64,000 bases of DNA from Curtobacterium sp. VKM Ac-1395 (GCF_015350975.1 NZ_JADKRX010000005.1:124001-188000); one strand, 5' to 3'. Counted from the first letter of the stretch, positions 1 to 9,241 are shown. The notes: a model not told the origin generated them from the sequence alone. Translations and numbers: made by a program.

Positions 1-498
1 GCGCGGCCCGAACGCGTCGGGCAGCACCTCGTCGATGGTGCGGATGCCGGAGACGGTCTCGAGCAGCATGCCCTCGGCCGAGTGCTCGAACAGCAGCTGG
101 CGGCAGCGCCCGCACGGCATGAGCGTCGCGCCGTCGCCGTCCACGCAGGTGAACGCGACGAGCTTGCCGCCACCGGTCATGTGCAGCTGCGACACGAGCG
201 AGCACTCGGCGCAGAGCGTGACCCCGTACGAGGCGTTCTCGATGTTGCAGCCGGAGACGATCCGACCGTCGTCGGTGAGCGCGGCAGCCCCCACCGGGAA
301 CGACGAGTACGGCGCGTACGCCCGCCCCATGGCGGTCGTCGCGGCCTCCCGCAGGGCGGTCCAGTCCACGCCGACGCTCGCGTCGATCACGGTGTCCGGG
401 TCGGACGGGAGGCTCGTGGCCGGGTCGGTCCAGGACGGCTCGCCGGTCGTCGGGTCGGTGGTGACCCCCTGGTCACCCGCAGCGTTGGTGTCGGTCAT
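1..498 (-). CDS. cdd: Cytidine deaminase, C-terminal end cut by window edge
   Basis: Hydrolytically deaminates cytidine or deoxycytidine to (deoxy)uridine in the pyrimidine salvage pathway. The visible protein starts at the ATG complementary to 496-498 with an N-terminal extension of about 45 residues rich in Asp, Thr and Pro. The core then carries YAPYSSFPVGAA, the zinc/proton-shuttle motif CAEC and the second zinc motif PCGRCRQ. The reading frame is open to base 1, so the C-terminus is missing. It is the last visible gene of a leftward run behind a BMP-type nucleoside ABC transporter, a common pairing in Gram-positives that supports a nucleoside substrate. A long hairpin at 579-648 lies between it and the permease and may lower read-through. 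Confidence 0.93.
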   Translation of the reverse strand, partial: MTDTNAAGDQGVTTDPTTGEPSWTDPATSLPSDPDTVIDASVGVDWTALREAATTAMGRAYAPYSSFPVGAAALTDDGRIVSGCNIENASYGVTLCAECSLVSQLHMTGGGKLVAFTCVDGDGATLMPCGRCRQLLFEHSAEGMLLETVSGIRTIDEVLPDAFGPR

Positions 499-578
499 GT
501 GCCGGGCCTCCTGTTCGGTGGTGGTTCGTGCTGGTGGTTCGTGGTGGTGGTTCGTGGTGGTGGTGGTGGTGTCTCGCT

Positions 579-648
579 GCACGACACCGGTGTTGCGTGG
601 ACGAGCCGCGGACGTCCGCGGCGCGACCCCGCGACACCGGTGTCGTGC
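579..648. terminator. Nested inverted repeats between permease and cdd
   Basis: Two 15-nt arms at 579-593 and 634-648 are perfect inverted complements (core ACACCGGTGT). They enclose a second perfect 18-bp palindrome at 605-622. Transcribed leftwards, the RNA could form a long two-level hairpin between the second permease gene and cdd. No U-run follows, so attenuation or RNA processing is as likely as termination. Just beyond, 520-570 is a low-complexity GTGGTTC/GTGGTG repeat tract. Confidence 0.5.
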
Positions 649-658
649 GAGCGCGGGG

Positions 659-1948
659 CTAGCTCTTGAAGTAGGGCTTGCCGGCGGCCGCCGGTCCCCG
701 CGACTGGCCCACCAGGCCGGCCACCGCGAAGATCGTGACGACGTACGGCAGCATCAGCAGGAACTCGCTCGGCACCGGCGAGTTGATCGCCCCGAGCGTG
801 TTCTGCAGGTTGGACGCGAAGCCGAACAGCAGCGCCGCGAGGGTGGCCCGCACCGGGTCCCAGCGTCCGAAGATGACCGCCGCCAGCGCGATGTAGCCGG
901 CGCCGTCGGTCATGTCCTTCGTGAACGGTCCGACGGCGTCGAGCGTGAAGTACGCACCGCCGAGGCCGGCGATCGCGCCGGCGAGCGAGACGTTCCAGAA
1001 CCGCGTGCCGGTCACGTTGATGCCGACGGTGTCCGCCGCTTCCGGGTGCTCGCCGACTGCGCGGAGGCGCAGGCCCCAGCGGGTCTTGAACAGCGCGAAG
1101 GTGACGACCGCGACGGCCACGTACGCCAGGTAGACGATGACGGTCTGCTCGAAGAAGACCGGACCGATCACCGGGATCTGGTGGAGCACGGGGATCTCGA
1201 AGCGCGGGAAGGTCACGCCGACGTTGAGGCGCTCCTCGTCCGGCGACAGCACCTGCGAGTACAGGAAGCCGGTCAGGCCGGAGATGAACGCGTTGATGAC
1301 GACACCGACGATGACCTGGTCGACGAGGTACTTGATGCTGAACGCCGCGAGGACGAACGACACCAGCACGCCGGCGACGAGGGCACCGACCAGGCCGACC
1401 CACGCGGAGCCGGTCAGCGAGGCGATGAGCGCCGAGGTGAAGGCACCGGCGAGGAACTGGCCCTCGATCGCGATGTTCACGACGCCGACGCGCTCGGAGA
1501 TGACGCCGCCGAGGGCACCGAACACGAGCGGGACGCTGAGACCGATCGCACCGACGAGCAGGCCGGGCAGCGGGATGGTCCTGCCCGCGGCGGCCCACGT
1601 CAGGAACCCGATCACGAACAGGACGGCGAAGACGCTCGTCAGCCAGAGGGGCACCGGGCGGGACCGCGAGACCAGGAGGAACGACGCGGCCGTGGCGAGG
1701 GCGAGCAGCACGACGACGACGACACCGGTCGCGACGGACGGCAGGCCGACGTCGGGCAGCTGGACGAAGTCGCCGGGGTTGGCGAGCCGGAACGTCGTCG
1801 TGCCGCTCCGGCTGACGACGAGGAACAGGACCACGGCGAGCACGGTGAACACCGCGAACGCGATCGGGGCCTTCCAGCTCCTGGTGGTCTCGACGGCTCG
1901 GTCGGCGACGGGGGCCGACGGGACCGCGGTGGGGCTGAGGGTGCTCAC
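659..1948 (-). CDS. ABC transporter permease, nucleoside type (second permease)
   Basis: Second membrane subunit of a BMP-family nucleoside importer (NupQ/YufQ-like, BPD_transp_2 family). The start is the GTG at 1948, which shares four bases (GTGA) with the stop of the preceding permease, giving 429 residues beginning MSTLSPTAVPSAP. An N-terminal cytoplasmic stretch is followed by about nine to ten hydrophobic segments. The family signature region GVISERVGVVNIAIEGQF lies in the first half of the core. Longer readings upstream of 1948 run through the neighbouring gene and lack homology. Translational coupling suggests equal stoichiometry with the other permease. Confidence 0.92.
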   Translation of the reverse strand: MSTLSPTAVPSAPVADRAVETTRSWKAPIAFAVFTVLAVVLFLVVSRSGTTTFRLANPGDFVQLPDVGLPSVATGVVVVVLLALATAASFLLVSRSRPVPLWLTSVFAVLFVIGFLTWAAAGRTIPLPGLLVGAIGLSVPLVFGALGGVISERVGVVNIAIEGQFLAGAFTSALIASLTGSAWVGLVGALVAGVLVSFVLAAFSIKYLVDQVIVGVVINAFISGLTGFLYSQVLSPDEERLNVGVTFPRFEIPVLHQIPVIGPVFFEQTVIVYLAYVAVAVVTFALFKTRWGLRLRAVGEHPEAADTVGINVTGTRFWNVSLAGAIAGLGGAYFTLDAVGPFTKDMTDGAGYIALAAVIFGRWDPVRATLAALLFGFASNLQNTLGAINSPVPSEFLLMLPYVVTIFAVAGLVGQSRGPAAAGKPYFKS

Positions 1949-3354
1949 GCGGCGACCGCCTTCCGCTTGCTGGGCTGCTTGGTGCGTCGACGGGCGCCCG
2001 GCTGCGGGATCCGGAAGATCGCGCGGACGAGCGGCGGGGCCGCGATGAAGAGGACGATGAGGGCCTGGATGACGTCGACGATGTCGATCGGGATGCTGTT
2101 GGCGGCCTGCATGGCGTAGCCGCCGTTCTTCAGCACGCCGAACAGGATCGCCGCCCAGAAGGTGCCCCACGGCTTGGAGCGGCCGAGGAGCGCGACGGTG
2201 ATCGCGTCGAAGCCGATGCCGGCGTCGATGCCCGAGGTGAACCCGGTCGTGACGGCGCCCTCCACCTGGTAGGCGCCGGCGATGCCGATGAGCCCGCCGG
2301 AGATCACCAGCACCCAGATGGTCAGGCGGGGCACGCTCATGCCGGCGACGCGAGCCGCACGCGGGTTCTCGCCGATGGTCCGGAAGCGGAAGCCGAGCGA
2401 GGACTTGTTGAGCAGCCACCACACGACGATCACCGCAGCGATCGCCACGAGGAAGCCGACGTTGATCCCGAAGCGCGGACCGAAGAGCCCGGGCAGCAGT
2501 GCGCTGTCCTTCGTCGCCGGGGAGATCGGGTTCGGGCTGCCGCCGGCCTGCAGGAGCCCGGGAGTCCGCAGGGCGAAGGCGAGCAGGTAGAGCGCGACGT
2601 AGTTCAACATGATCGTCAGGACGACCTCGTTGGCACCGGTCCTGGCCTTGATCAGCCCGACGATCCCGGCCCAGACGGCACCGCCGACGATGCCGGCGAG
2701 GATCGTGAGCGGGATGTGCACGGCGGCCGGCAGGTCGAAGGAGAACCCGACCCAGCCGGCGGTACCGGCGGCGATGAGGATCTGCCCCTGGCCGCCGATG
2801 TTGAACAGGCCGGCGCGGAACGCCACGGCGACGCCGAGTCCGGCGACGACGAGCGGCACGGCGTAGTCCACCGAGCGGGTGATCGGCGCGATGGCTGCGG
2901 CGGCCGTCGGGGCGCCGAAGTTGATGACCGAGCCCTGGAAGAGCGACGCGTAGGACCCGCCGACCGCCGAGCCGACCGCGCGCAGGGTGTCCATCGGGCG
3001 GGCGAAGAAGTACCCGGCGGCGGCCTGTACGTCCTTGTCGGTGAGGGCGATGAGGATGCCGCTCGCGACGAGTGCCAGGACCACCGCGAGCACGGTCGTC
3101 AGGACCGAGCCGTTCACGATGCTCTGCATGGCGTCGCTCCAGCGGCCTTCACGGCGCTCGCTGTCGGTGGCCGAGTCGGTCATCAGGTGCGGGGCGCCCG
3201 CGACGACGTCCTGCAGGCGGTCGTCGGAGACGGGGGTGCCGACGCTGCCGTCGGACGCCGGGGTGCCGACGCTGCCGTCGGTCGTGCCGTCGATGGGGGT
3301 GCTGCTGTCGGACGGCGGCGTGGTGCCCCCGTGCTGCGGCGTGGTGTCGCTCAC
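1945..3354 (-). CDS. ABC transporter permease, nucleoside type (first permease)
   Basis: First membrane subunit (NupP/YufP-like) of the nucleoside importer, 469 residues from a GTG at 3354 that overlaps the ATPase stop codon (GTGA). The first roughly 90 residues are hydrophilic, with Gly/Ser/Thr-Pro repeats including two near-identical DGSVGTP units. A transmembrane segment and the permease core with the typical FRAGLFNIGGQGQ motif follow. The C-terminus is very basic (RRRTKQPSKRK). It sits between the ATPase and the second permease in a four-gene coupled operon. The repeat-containing N-terminal extension is unusual for the family and its role is unknown. Confidence 0.92.
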   Translation of the reverse strand: MSDTTPQHGGTTPPSDSSTPIDGTTDGSVGTPASDGSVGTPVSDDRLQDVVAGAPHLMTDSATDSERREGRWSDAMQSIVNGSVLTTVLAVVLALVASGILIALTDKDVQAAAGYFFARPMDTLRAVGSAVGGSYASLFQGSVINFGAPTAAAAIAPITRSVDYAVPLVVAGLGVAVAFRAGLFNIGGQGQILIAAGTAGWVGFSFDLPAAVHIPLTILAGIVGGAVWAGIVGLIKARTGANEVVLTIMLNYVALYLLAFALRTPGLLQAGGSPNPISPATKDSALLPGLFGPRFGINVGFLVAIAAVIVVWWLLNKSSLGFRFRTIGENPRAARVAGMSVPRLTIWVLVISGGLIGIAGAYQVEGAVTTGFTSGIDAGIGFDAITVALLGRSKPWGTFWAAILFGVLKNGGYAMQAANSIPIDIVDVIQALIVLFIAAPPLVRAIFRIPQPGARRRTKQPSKRKAVAA

Positions 3355-4871
3355 GCGGCGAGCTCCGTTCCCGCGGGCAGTTCGCCCGCCATCATGAGTC
3401 CGAGGACGTCGCGCGGCGTGGTCGCCGGGACGATGCCGACGATCGCACCGCGGTACATCACGGCGATCCGGTCGGCGAGCGCGACGACCTCGTCGAGCTC
3501 GGTGGAGACGACGATCACCGGGACGCCGGTGTCGCGCGTCGCGACGATGCGCTTGTGCACGAACTCGATCGAACCGACGTCGATGCCACGGGTGGGCTGG
3601 GCGGCGACGAACAGGCGCAGGTCACGGCTGAGTTCGCGGGCCAGGACGATCTTCTGCTGGTTGCCGCCGGACAGCCGACCGGCCGCGGTGGTGCGACCGG
3701 GCGTCCGGATGTCGAACTCGGCGATCTTCTCGTCGGCGAAGGTGTCGCGCTCCGCGGCCCGGATCGTGCCGGCGCGGACGAACTCGACGGAGTCGGCGCG
3801 GTCGAGCATGAGGTTCTCCGCGATGGTGAACTCGCCGACCAGGCCGTCCTCCTTCCGGTCCTCCGGGACGAACCCGACGCCGGCGTCGAGGATCTGCTTG
3901 ACGCTGCGCCCGGTGACCTCGCGGCCGTCGAGCACGATGTGGCCGGAGCGGACGGGCTCGAGGCCCATGATCGCCTCGGTGAGCTCGGTCTGCCCGTTGC
4001 CCTGCACACCCGCGATCGCCAGGACCTCGCCGCGACGGACGGTGAACGAGACGTCGTCGACGAGCACGATGCCGGACGGGTCGGTCACGGTGACGTGCTC
4101 GACGACCAGGGCGTCCTCGCCCGCGGTCGCCGGGGTCTTGTCGACGACGAGCGAGACGCTGCGGCCGACCATGAGCGCGGCGAGCTCGCCGTTGGACGCG
4201 GTGGGCGAGGCCTCGCCGACGACCTTGCCGAGCCGGATCACGGTGATGCGGTCCGCGACCTCGCGGACCTCGCGGAGCTTGTGGGTGATGAAGACGATGG
4301 CGGTGCCCGCCTCGCGGAGCTGGCGCATGATGCCCATCAGCTCGTCGGTCTCCTGCGGGGTGAGGACGGCCGTGGGCTCGTCGAACACCAGCACGGAGGC
4401 GTCGCGGGACAGCGCCTTGATGATCTCCACGCGCTGCTGCACGCCGACGGGCAGGTCCTCGACCCGCGCGTCGGGGTCGACGTCGAAGCCGAAGCGCTCG
4501 GAGATCTCGCGGACCCGCTTGCGTGCGCCGGCCAGGTCGAGGCGGCCGCCGAACGCCGTCTCCTCTTGTCCGAGCATCACGTTCTCGGCGACCGTGAACA
4601 CCGGGACGAGCATGAAGTGCTGGTGCACCATGCCGATGCCCGCGCGCATCGCGTCGCCGGGGCCGTCGAACGCCTGGACGACGTCGTCCAGCAGGATCTC
4701 GCCCTCGTCGGCCTGGTACATGCCGTAGAGGACGTTCATCAGCGTCGACTTGCCGGCACCGTTCTCGCCGAGCAGGCAGTGGACCTCGCCGGGTTCGACG
4801 GTGATGGAGATGTGGTCGTTCGCCACCAGGGGGCCGAACCGCTTCGTGATGTCACGGAGTTCGAGCTTCAT
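3351..4871 (-). CDS. ABC transporter ATP-binding protein with two cassettes, nucleoside importer
   Basis: Energises nucleoside uptake (NupO/YufO-like). The 506-residue protein has two fused ATPase cassettes. Cassette one, about residues 1-240, has a canonical Walker A (GENGAGKST) and a Walker B ending VFDEPT. Cassette two, about 255-500, has a degenerate P-loop (GVQGNGQTE), a signature LSGGNQQK and AAQPTRGID in place of a standard Walker B Glu. This asymmetry is normal for the sugar/nucleoside twin-cassette family, where only the first site hydrolyses efficiently. It starts at ATG 4871, 85 nt after the binding-protein gene, and overlaps the next gene by four bases. Confidence 0.95.
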   Translation of the reverse strand: MKLELRDITKRFGPLVANDHISITVEPGEVHCLLGENGAGKSTLMNVLYGMYQADEGEILLDDVVQAFDGPGDAMRAGIGMVHQHFMLVPVFTVAENVMLGQEETAFGGRLDLAGARKRVREISERFGFDVDPDARVEDLPVGVQQRVEIIKALSRDASVLVFDEPTAVLTPQETDELMGIMRQLREAGTAIVFITHKLREVREVADRITVIRLGKVVGEASPTASNGELAALMVGRSVSLVVDKTPATAGEDALVVEHVTVTDPSGIVLVDDVSFTVRRGEVLAIAGVQGNGQTELTEAIMGLEPVRSGHIVLDGREVTGRSVKQILDAGVGFVPEDRKEDGLVGEFTIAENLMLDRADSVEFVRAGTIRAAERDTFADEKIAEFDIRTPGRTTAAGRLSGGNQQKIVLARELSRDLRLFVAAQPTRGIDVGSIEFVHKRIVATRDTGVPVIVVSTELDEVVALADRIAVMYRGAIVGIVPATTPRDVLGLMMAGELPAGTELAA

Positions 4872-4956
4872 GTCGGGTCTTCACTGTTCCTGTCGCGGGT
4901 GGTGCGGAGCGCACGAATGCGGGCGGAGGAGTGATCCCCCGCCCGCACCGGTCGTG

Positions 4957-6030
4957 CTACTTGACGGTCGCCTTCGTGGCGACCTTGATCGAGCCGTCGA
5001 TGATGCCGGATTTGATCGTGTCCAGCTCGCCCTGCAGGCCCTTGTCGACCTTCGACTCGTAGTCGTGGAAGGGGGCGATGCCGACGCCGTCGTTCTTCAG
5101 CGTGCCGACGTACGGGGTCTTCGAGAAGTCGCCCTTGGCGGCCTGCTCGACGACGTCCTTCGTCGCGGGCTTCATGCCCTTCTCCACCGAGGTGAAGGCG
5201 ATGTCCTTGTAGCGGGGGTCGGCCTCGTAGAGGTCGCTGTCCGCACCGACCAGCACGGAGCCGTTGTCGGCGTCCTTGATGGCCTCTGCGGCGCTCTGGT
5301 AGATCGGGCCACCGACGGGCAGGATCACGTCGGCGTCCTGGTCGAGGAGCGACTGCGCGACCGACTTGGCCTGCGTGCCGGCCTCGAAGCCACCGGTGAA
5401 GGAGCCCTTCTGGCTGGACTCGTCCCAGCCGACGACCTTGACGTCCTTCTTCTTCTGCTCGTTGTAGTACTTGACGCCGTCCGCGAAGCCGTCCATGAAG
5501 ATGGTGACGGTCGGGATCTGCATGCCACCGAAGGTGCCGACGGTGCCGGTCTTCGAGTAGGACGCCGCCGCGTAGCCGGCGAGGAACGCTGCCTGCGAGG
5601 TGTCGAACGTGATCGGCTTGACGTTCTTCGCGTCGATCGAGTTGTCGTCGATGATCGCGAAGTTCGTGTCGGGGTTCGCGGCCGCCTGCTTCTTCGTCGC
5701 CGCGGCGAGGTTGAAGCCGACGGTGACGACGAGGTTGCAGTTCTGGGTGACGAGCTGCTGGATGTTCGAGTCGTAGACGGTCGCGTCCTTCGACTCGGCC
5801 TTCTTGTACTGGGAGCCGAGGTCGGACGCCGCGTCCTTCATGCCCTCGAAGCCGAGCTGGTTGAACGACTTGTCGTCGAAGCCGCCGGCGTCGGAGACCA
5901 TGCACGGCAGGAAGTCGGACTTCTTCGACGTCGCGGTGCTGGACGGGGCAGCCGAGCAACCGGCGAGCACGGCGACGGTGCCGACGAGCGCGAGACCGCT
6001 CAGGGCGATCTGACGGGTACGAGATGACAC
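4957..6030 (-). CDS. BMP family substrate-binding lipoprotein
   Basis: Extracellular nucleoside-binding lipoprotein (BmpA/PnrA/NupN type), 357 residues from a GTG at 6030 with GGAGGA eight bases upstream. The signal peptide ends in the lipobox LAGC (Cys25), followed by a Ser/Thr-rich tether. The mature part has the family motif SDAGGFDDKSFNQLGFEG near residue 46 and a typical BMP C-terminal domain. It is the first gene of the operon binding protein / ATPase / permease / permease / cdd. Family members bind purine or pyrimidine nucleosides; the cdd partner favours pyrimidines here, by inference. Repeated GTTACG/CGTAAC elements upstream could be operators. Confidence 0.94.
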   Translation of the reverse strand: MSSRTRQIALSGLALVGTVAVLAGCSAAPSSTATSKKSDFLPCMVSDAGGFDDKSFNQLGFEGMKDAASDLGSQYKKAESKDATVYDSNIQQLVTQNCNLVVTVGFNLAAATKKQAAANPDTNFAIIDDNSIDAKNVKPITFDTSQAAFLAGYAAASYSKTGTVGTFGGMQIPTVTIFMDGFADGVKYYNEQKKKDVKVVGWDESSQKGSFTGGFEAGTQAKSVAQSLLDQDADVILPVGGPIYQSAAEAIKDADNGSVLVGADSDLYEADPRYKDIAFTSVEKGMKPATKDVVEQAAKGDFSKTPYVGTLKNDGVGIAPFHDYESKVDKGLQGELDTIKSGIIDGSIKVATKATVK

Positions 6031-6141
6031 GGGTGGGTTCCTCCGGGGAGCTTGGCCCGGTCACTGCGCACCGGGCGATCGTGGCGACAGTACACGACCG
6101 CCTGGCCGGTACAGGACGCCCCGGGACCCCCCTGCGGATCG

Positions 6142-6179
6142 GTTACGGGATCGCGACCGCGCCGTAACGCGCCCGTAAC
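6142..6179. promoter_or_regulatory. Repeated GTTACG/CGTAAC motif upstream of the nucleoside transporter operon
   Basis: GTTACG at 6142-6147 is inverted relative to CGTAAC at 6163-6168 and 6174-6179. The two direct copies start 11 bp apart, about one helical turn. They lie in the only non-coding gap (6031-6227) ahead of the leftward operon, so they are candidate operator half-sites. The cognate regulator is not in this window. A TACTGT hexamer near 6090 on the minus strand is a possible -10. Confidence 0.35.
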
Positions 6180-6227
6180 GCGGACCCCCGATCCGCACCC
6201 CGATTCCGCAGATTTCGTGATGGAGCG

Positions 6228-7340
6228 CTACAGGACGTCGTCCCGGCCGCTGATCTTCAGTGCGTCCACCACACCCTTGACGCGCTGGGCGTTCGCGCTC
6301 GTCGTGACGAGGAGGGCGTCAGGGGTGTCCACGACGACGATGTCCTCGACGCCGATGAGCGAGATGAGGCGCTGGCTGTGCGAGACGACGATGCCGCTGG
6401 AGGAGTCCGCGAGGATCCTGGCGCCGTCGCCGAGGACGGCCAGGTGGTTCGCCAGGCCGCCGGACTGCAGCTTGGCGAGCGAGGCGAAGTCCCCGACGTC
6501 GTCCCAGTCGAAGTCCCCGGGGACCACGGCGAGGCGACCGGCGGCGGCCGCGGGTTCGGCGACCGAGTAGTCGATCGCGATCTTCTTCAGCTCGGGCCAG
6601 ACGGCGTCCACGACGGCACCGCGCGACGAGGTGTCCCACGCGGCGGCGAGCTCCTCGATGCCGGCGAGCAGCTTCGGCTCGTTGCGACCGATCTCCTCGA
6701 GCAGCACGTCGGCGCGGGAGATGAACATGCCGGCGTTCCAGAGGTAGTTGCCGTCCTCCAGGTACGCCGAGGCGGTGTCCAGGTCGGGCTTCTCGACGAA
6801 CGCGCTCACCGCGTGGGCCTGCGGGGCGGAGTCGATGCCGAGCGAGGCGCCGACGTGGATGTAGCCGAACCCGATCGCGGGCTCGGACGGCGTGATGCCG
6901 ATCGTGGTGACGTACCCGGCGCGGGCGGCGGCCACCGCCTCGGCGACGGAGCGGCGGAAGCCCCTGGCGTCACCGATCACGTGGTCGGCGGCGAAGGAGC
7001 CGATGACGACGTCGGGCTCGCGGCGGTGCAGGATCGCCGCGGCGAGGCCGATGGCCGCCGTGGAGTCCTTCGGCTCGCTCTCGAGCACGACGTTGTGGTC
7101 CTGCACGCCCGGCAGCTGCGACTCGACCGCGACGCGGTGCGCCCGACCGGTGACCACCATGATCCGGGACTCACCGGCCAGCGGCGCGAGTCGGTCCCAG
7201 GTCTGGCGGAGGAGCGAGGTGCCCGACCCGGTCAGGTCGTGCAGGAACTTGGGGGCGTCGGCACGCGAGAGCGGCCACAGCCGGGAGCCGATGCCGCCGG
7301 CCGGGATGATCGCGTAGAAGTCGTCGAGGGGGTCTGCCAC
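6228..7340 (-). CDS. manC: Mannose-1-phosphate guanylyltransferase
   Basis: Makes GDP-mannose from mannose-1-phosphate and GTP, feeding mannosylation of phosphatidylinositol, glycolipids and glycans. The nucleotidyltransferase signature IPAGGIGSRLWPLSRADAPKF is at the N-terminus, the FVEKPDLD sugar-phosphate motif is near the middle, and a region ending AIDYSVAE follows. At 370 residues it is the short form lacking the fused isomerase domain. I prefer the GTG at 7340 because TAGGTT (7347-7352) lies exactly six bases before it, matching other leaderless starts here; a GTG at 7346 would add two residues. It is divergent from a mannosyltransferase-like gene, which suggests linked roles. Confidence 0.93.
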   Translation of the reverse strand: MADPLDDFYAIIPAGGIGSRLWPLSRADAPKFLHDLTGSGTSLLRQTWDRLAPLAGESRIMVVTGRAHRVAVESQLPGVQDHNVVLESEPKDSTAAIGLAAAILHRREPDVVIGSFAADHVIGDARGFRRSVAEAVAAARAGYVTTIGITPSEPAIGFGYIHVGASLGIDSAPQAHAVSAFVEKPDLDTASAYLEDGNYLWNAGMFISRADVLLEEIGRNEPKLLAGIEELAAAWDTSSRGAVVDAVWPELKKIAIDYSVAEPAAAAGRLAVVPGDFDWDDVGDFASLAKLQSGGLANHLAVLGDGARILADSSSGIVVSHSQRLISLIGVEDIVVVDTPDALLVTTSANAQRVKGVVDALKISGRDDVL

Positions 7341-7479
7341 AGCCACAACCTATCGGTGTTCCCGAGAGGACCCTGGGGGCTTCCCGCACCGATCCCGCAT
7401 CCGTTCACCACCTCCGCGCCCGCCGTTCACGTCGAGGCCCCCCGCCAGGACACGTGGCCCGCGCAGCATCGGAGTCGCC

Positions 7480-8718
7480 ATGAACGCACGCAGCGTGGAG
7501 CGCGGCACGTCCCAACGGACCGTCGCCGTCGTGACCGAGAGCTTCCTGCCCACCCTCAACGGCGTGACCACCAGCGTCCTGGCGGTCCTCGACCACCTGG
7601 AGCGCCGTGGCCACCGCGCGGTCGTGATCGCGCCCGACACCCCTGGGCTCGCCCAGTTCCGGTCGCGGACCGAGATCGAGCGACACCGCTCCTTCGACGT
7701 CCACCGGGTCCCGGCGGTCGCCTACCGCCAGTTCCCGGTCGCCCTCCCCCACCCCGTCCTCGACACGATCCTCGCCGCCTCCGGCGCCGACGTCCTGCAC
7801 GCCGCCAGTCCGTTCCTGCTCGGTGGGCGCGCGATCACGGCGGCCGGGAGGCTCGGCATCCCCTCCGTCGCCGTCTTCCAGACCGACGTGGCCGGGTTCG
7901 CCCGCCGCAACGGCCTGACCGCGACCGTCCCGTTGGTGCGGAAGATCCTCGGTCGCATCCACGCCGGGGCGTCGCTGACGCTCGCCCCGTCGAGCGCCAC
8001 CGCCGCGATGCTCGAGGCCGAGGGGGTGCCCCGCGTCGCGCGGTGGGGTCGCGGCGTCGACACCGCCCTCTTCCACCCGGGTCGGCGCCGGAGCGCGCAC
8101 GTGCGTGCGATGCGACGACGGATCGCCCCGCACGGCGAGACCATCGTCGGGTACGTGGGCCGGCTGGCACCGGAGAAGGAGGTCGAGCGGCTCGCGGACC
8201 TCGGCGGCGTCCCGGGCATCCGGATCGTGGTCGCAGGAGGCGGACCCTCCCGGCAGTTCCTGGAGCGACGGCTCCGCCACCTGGACGTGACGTTCACCGG
8301 GCCGCTCCGCGGTGAGGCGCTGGCCGACGCGTACGCGGCGCTCGACGTGTTCGTGCACACGGGCCCGGCCGAGACCTTCGGCCAGACCCTGCAGGAGGCC
8401 CACGCCGCCGGGCTCCCCGTCGTGGCGCCGGCGTCGGGCGGCCCGCTCGACCTCGTCGCCCCGGGGCTCGACGGCGAGCTGTACGACCCGGACGACGTGG
8501 ACGGGCTCCGGGCGGCGGTCCTCGGCCTGCACCTCGACCGCTCCCGGGCCGAGCGGATGGGGTCGGCGGGACGGCTCCGGGTCGAGGGCACGACGTGGGA
8601 GGCGGTCGGCGACGAGCTGCTCGCGCACCACCAGACGGCGCGGCACATCGGTGTCCCGCCGAGCGTGAGCCGCGGCGTCCGGGCGGGGTGGAACGAGAAG
8701 GTCAGCGGTCGGTCGTAG
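7480..8718 (+). CDS. Glycosyltransferase family 4, mannosyltransferase-like (MgtA/PimB type)
   Basis: Probable GDP-mannose-dependent alpha-mannosyltransferase acting on membrane glycolipid at the cytoplasmic face. The 412-residue GT-B protein has an N-terminal acceptor domain with TESFLPTLNGVTTSV near residue 20, and a C-terminal domain with GYVGRLAPEKEVERL near 225. The donor-binding segment is GPAETFGQTLQEAHAAGLPV near 300, containing the E-x7-E motif. No signal peptide or transmembrane segment is seen. Divergent linkage to manC supports GDP-mannose as donor. The C-terminal 30 residues are poorly conserved and basic. The acceptor lipid cannot be read from sequence. Confidence 0.87.
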   Translation: MNARSVERGTSQRTVAVVTESFLPTLNGVTTSVLAVLDHLERRGHRAVVIAPDTPGLAQFRSRTEIERHRSFDVHRVPAVAYRQFPVALPHPVLDTILAASGADVLHAASPFLLGGRAITAAGRLGIPSVAVFQTDVAGFARRNGLTATVPLVRKILGRIHAGASLTLAPSSATAAMLEAEGVPRVARWGRGVDTALFHPGRRRSAHVRAMRRRIAPHGETIVGYVGRLAPEKEVERLADLGGVPGIRIVVAGGGPSRQFLERRLRHLDVTFTGPLRGEALADAYAALDVFVHTGPAETFGQTLQEAHAAGLPVVAPASGGPLDLVAPGLDGELYDPDDVDGLRAAVLGLHLDRSRAERMGSAGRLRVEGTTWEAVGDELLAHHQTARHIGVPPSVSRGVRAGWNEKVSGRS

Positions 8719-8721
8719 GAT
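8716..8721 (+). promoter_or_regulatory. Probable -10 of the sdhCDAB promoter
   Basis: TAGGAT lies just past the stop of the preceding glycosyltransferase and about 75 nt before the sdhC ATG. The leader holds the GGAAG ribosome-binding site near 8782. No convincing -35 is visible. Confidence 0.4.
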
Positions 8722-8794
8722 GGGAGGTGTTCCACACGAACACGACGGCAACGGCGCGCCGATCGGTGCGCCTGTCCCAACGGAAGGCGAGCTC

Positions 8795-9241
8795 ATGGCC
8801 GAGCAGACCACAGGTACAGCGACAGCTGAACCGCAGGTGACCATCGATGCGCCGCGCGCGCCGCGGAACTTCCAGGGGACGCTCTACCGCGGCAGCACCG
8901 GCATGTGGTCGTGGGTCCTGCACCGGATCACCGGTGTCGCGATCTACTTCTTCCTGCTGGTGCACATCCTCGACACCGCGCTCGTGCGCCTGTCACCAGA
9001 GGCCTACAACGCGGTCATCGGGACGTACAAGACCCCGATCATGAACCTCGGTGAGATCGGCCTCGTGATGGCCATCGTCTTCCACGCGTTCAACGGGCTG
9101 CGGATCATCCTGGTCGACTTCTGGTCCAAGGGGCCGAAGTACCAGCGCGCGATGTTCTGGATCGTCCTCGTCCTCTGGGCCGTGGCGATCGCGGGCTTCC
9201 TGCCGCGCCAGCTCATGAACCTCGTCGCCGACTTCAACTGA
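8795..9241 (+). CDS. sdhC: Succinate dehydrogenase cytochrome b556 subunit
   Basis: Membrane anchor that binds haem b and quinone and docks SdhAB to the inner face of the membrane. The 148-residue protein has the SdhC signature LYRGSTGMWSWVLHRITGVAIYF, three transmembrane helices and a haem-ligand-type His in AIVFHAFNGLRI. The ATG at 8795 has a GGAAG ribosome-binding site; a longer in-frame reading from 8720 adds a non-conserved stretch. First gene of sdhCDAB, 13 nt before sdhD. Confidence 0.94.
   Translation: MAEQTTGTATAEPQVTIDAPRAPRNFQGTLYRGSTGMWSWVLHRITGVAIYFFLLVHILDTALVRLSPEAYNAVIGTYKTPIMNLGEIGLVMAIVFHAFNGLRIILVDFWSKGPKYQRAMFWIVLVLWAVAIAGFLPRQLMNLVADFN

Noticed and set aside
520..570. 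GTGGTTCGTGGTGG tract as a CRISPR-like or coding repeat
   Set aside because: It is a short irregular low-complexity tract without spacers and lies between two operon genes.
35..2119. Long rightward open frames opposite the nucleoside transporter operon
   Set aside because: They are shadows produced by high G+C on the non-coding strand; their translations are Arg/Ala/Asp-rich with no domain, while the leftward frames encode clear ABC proteins.
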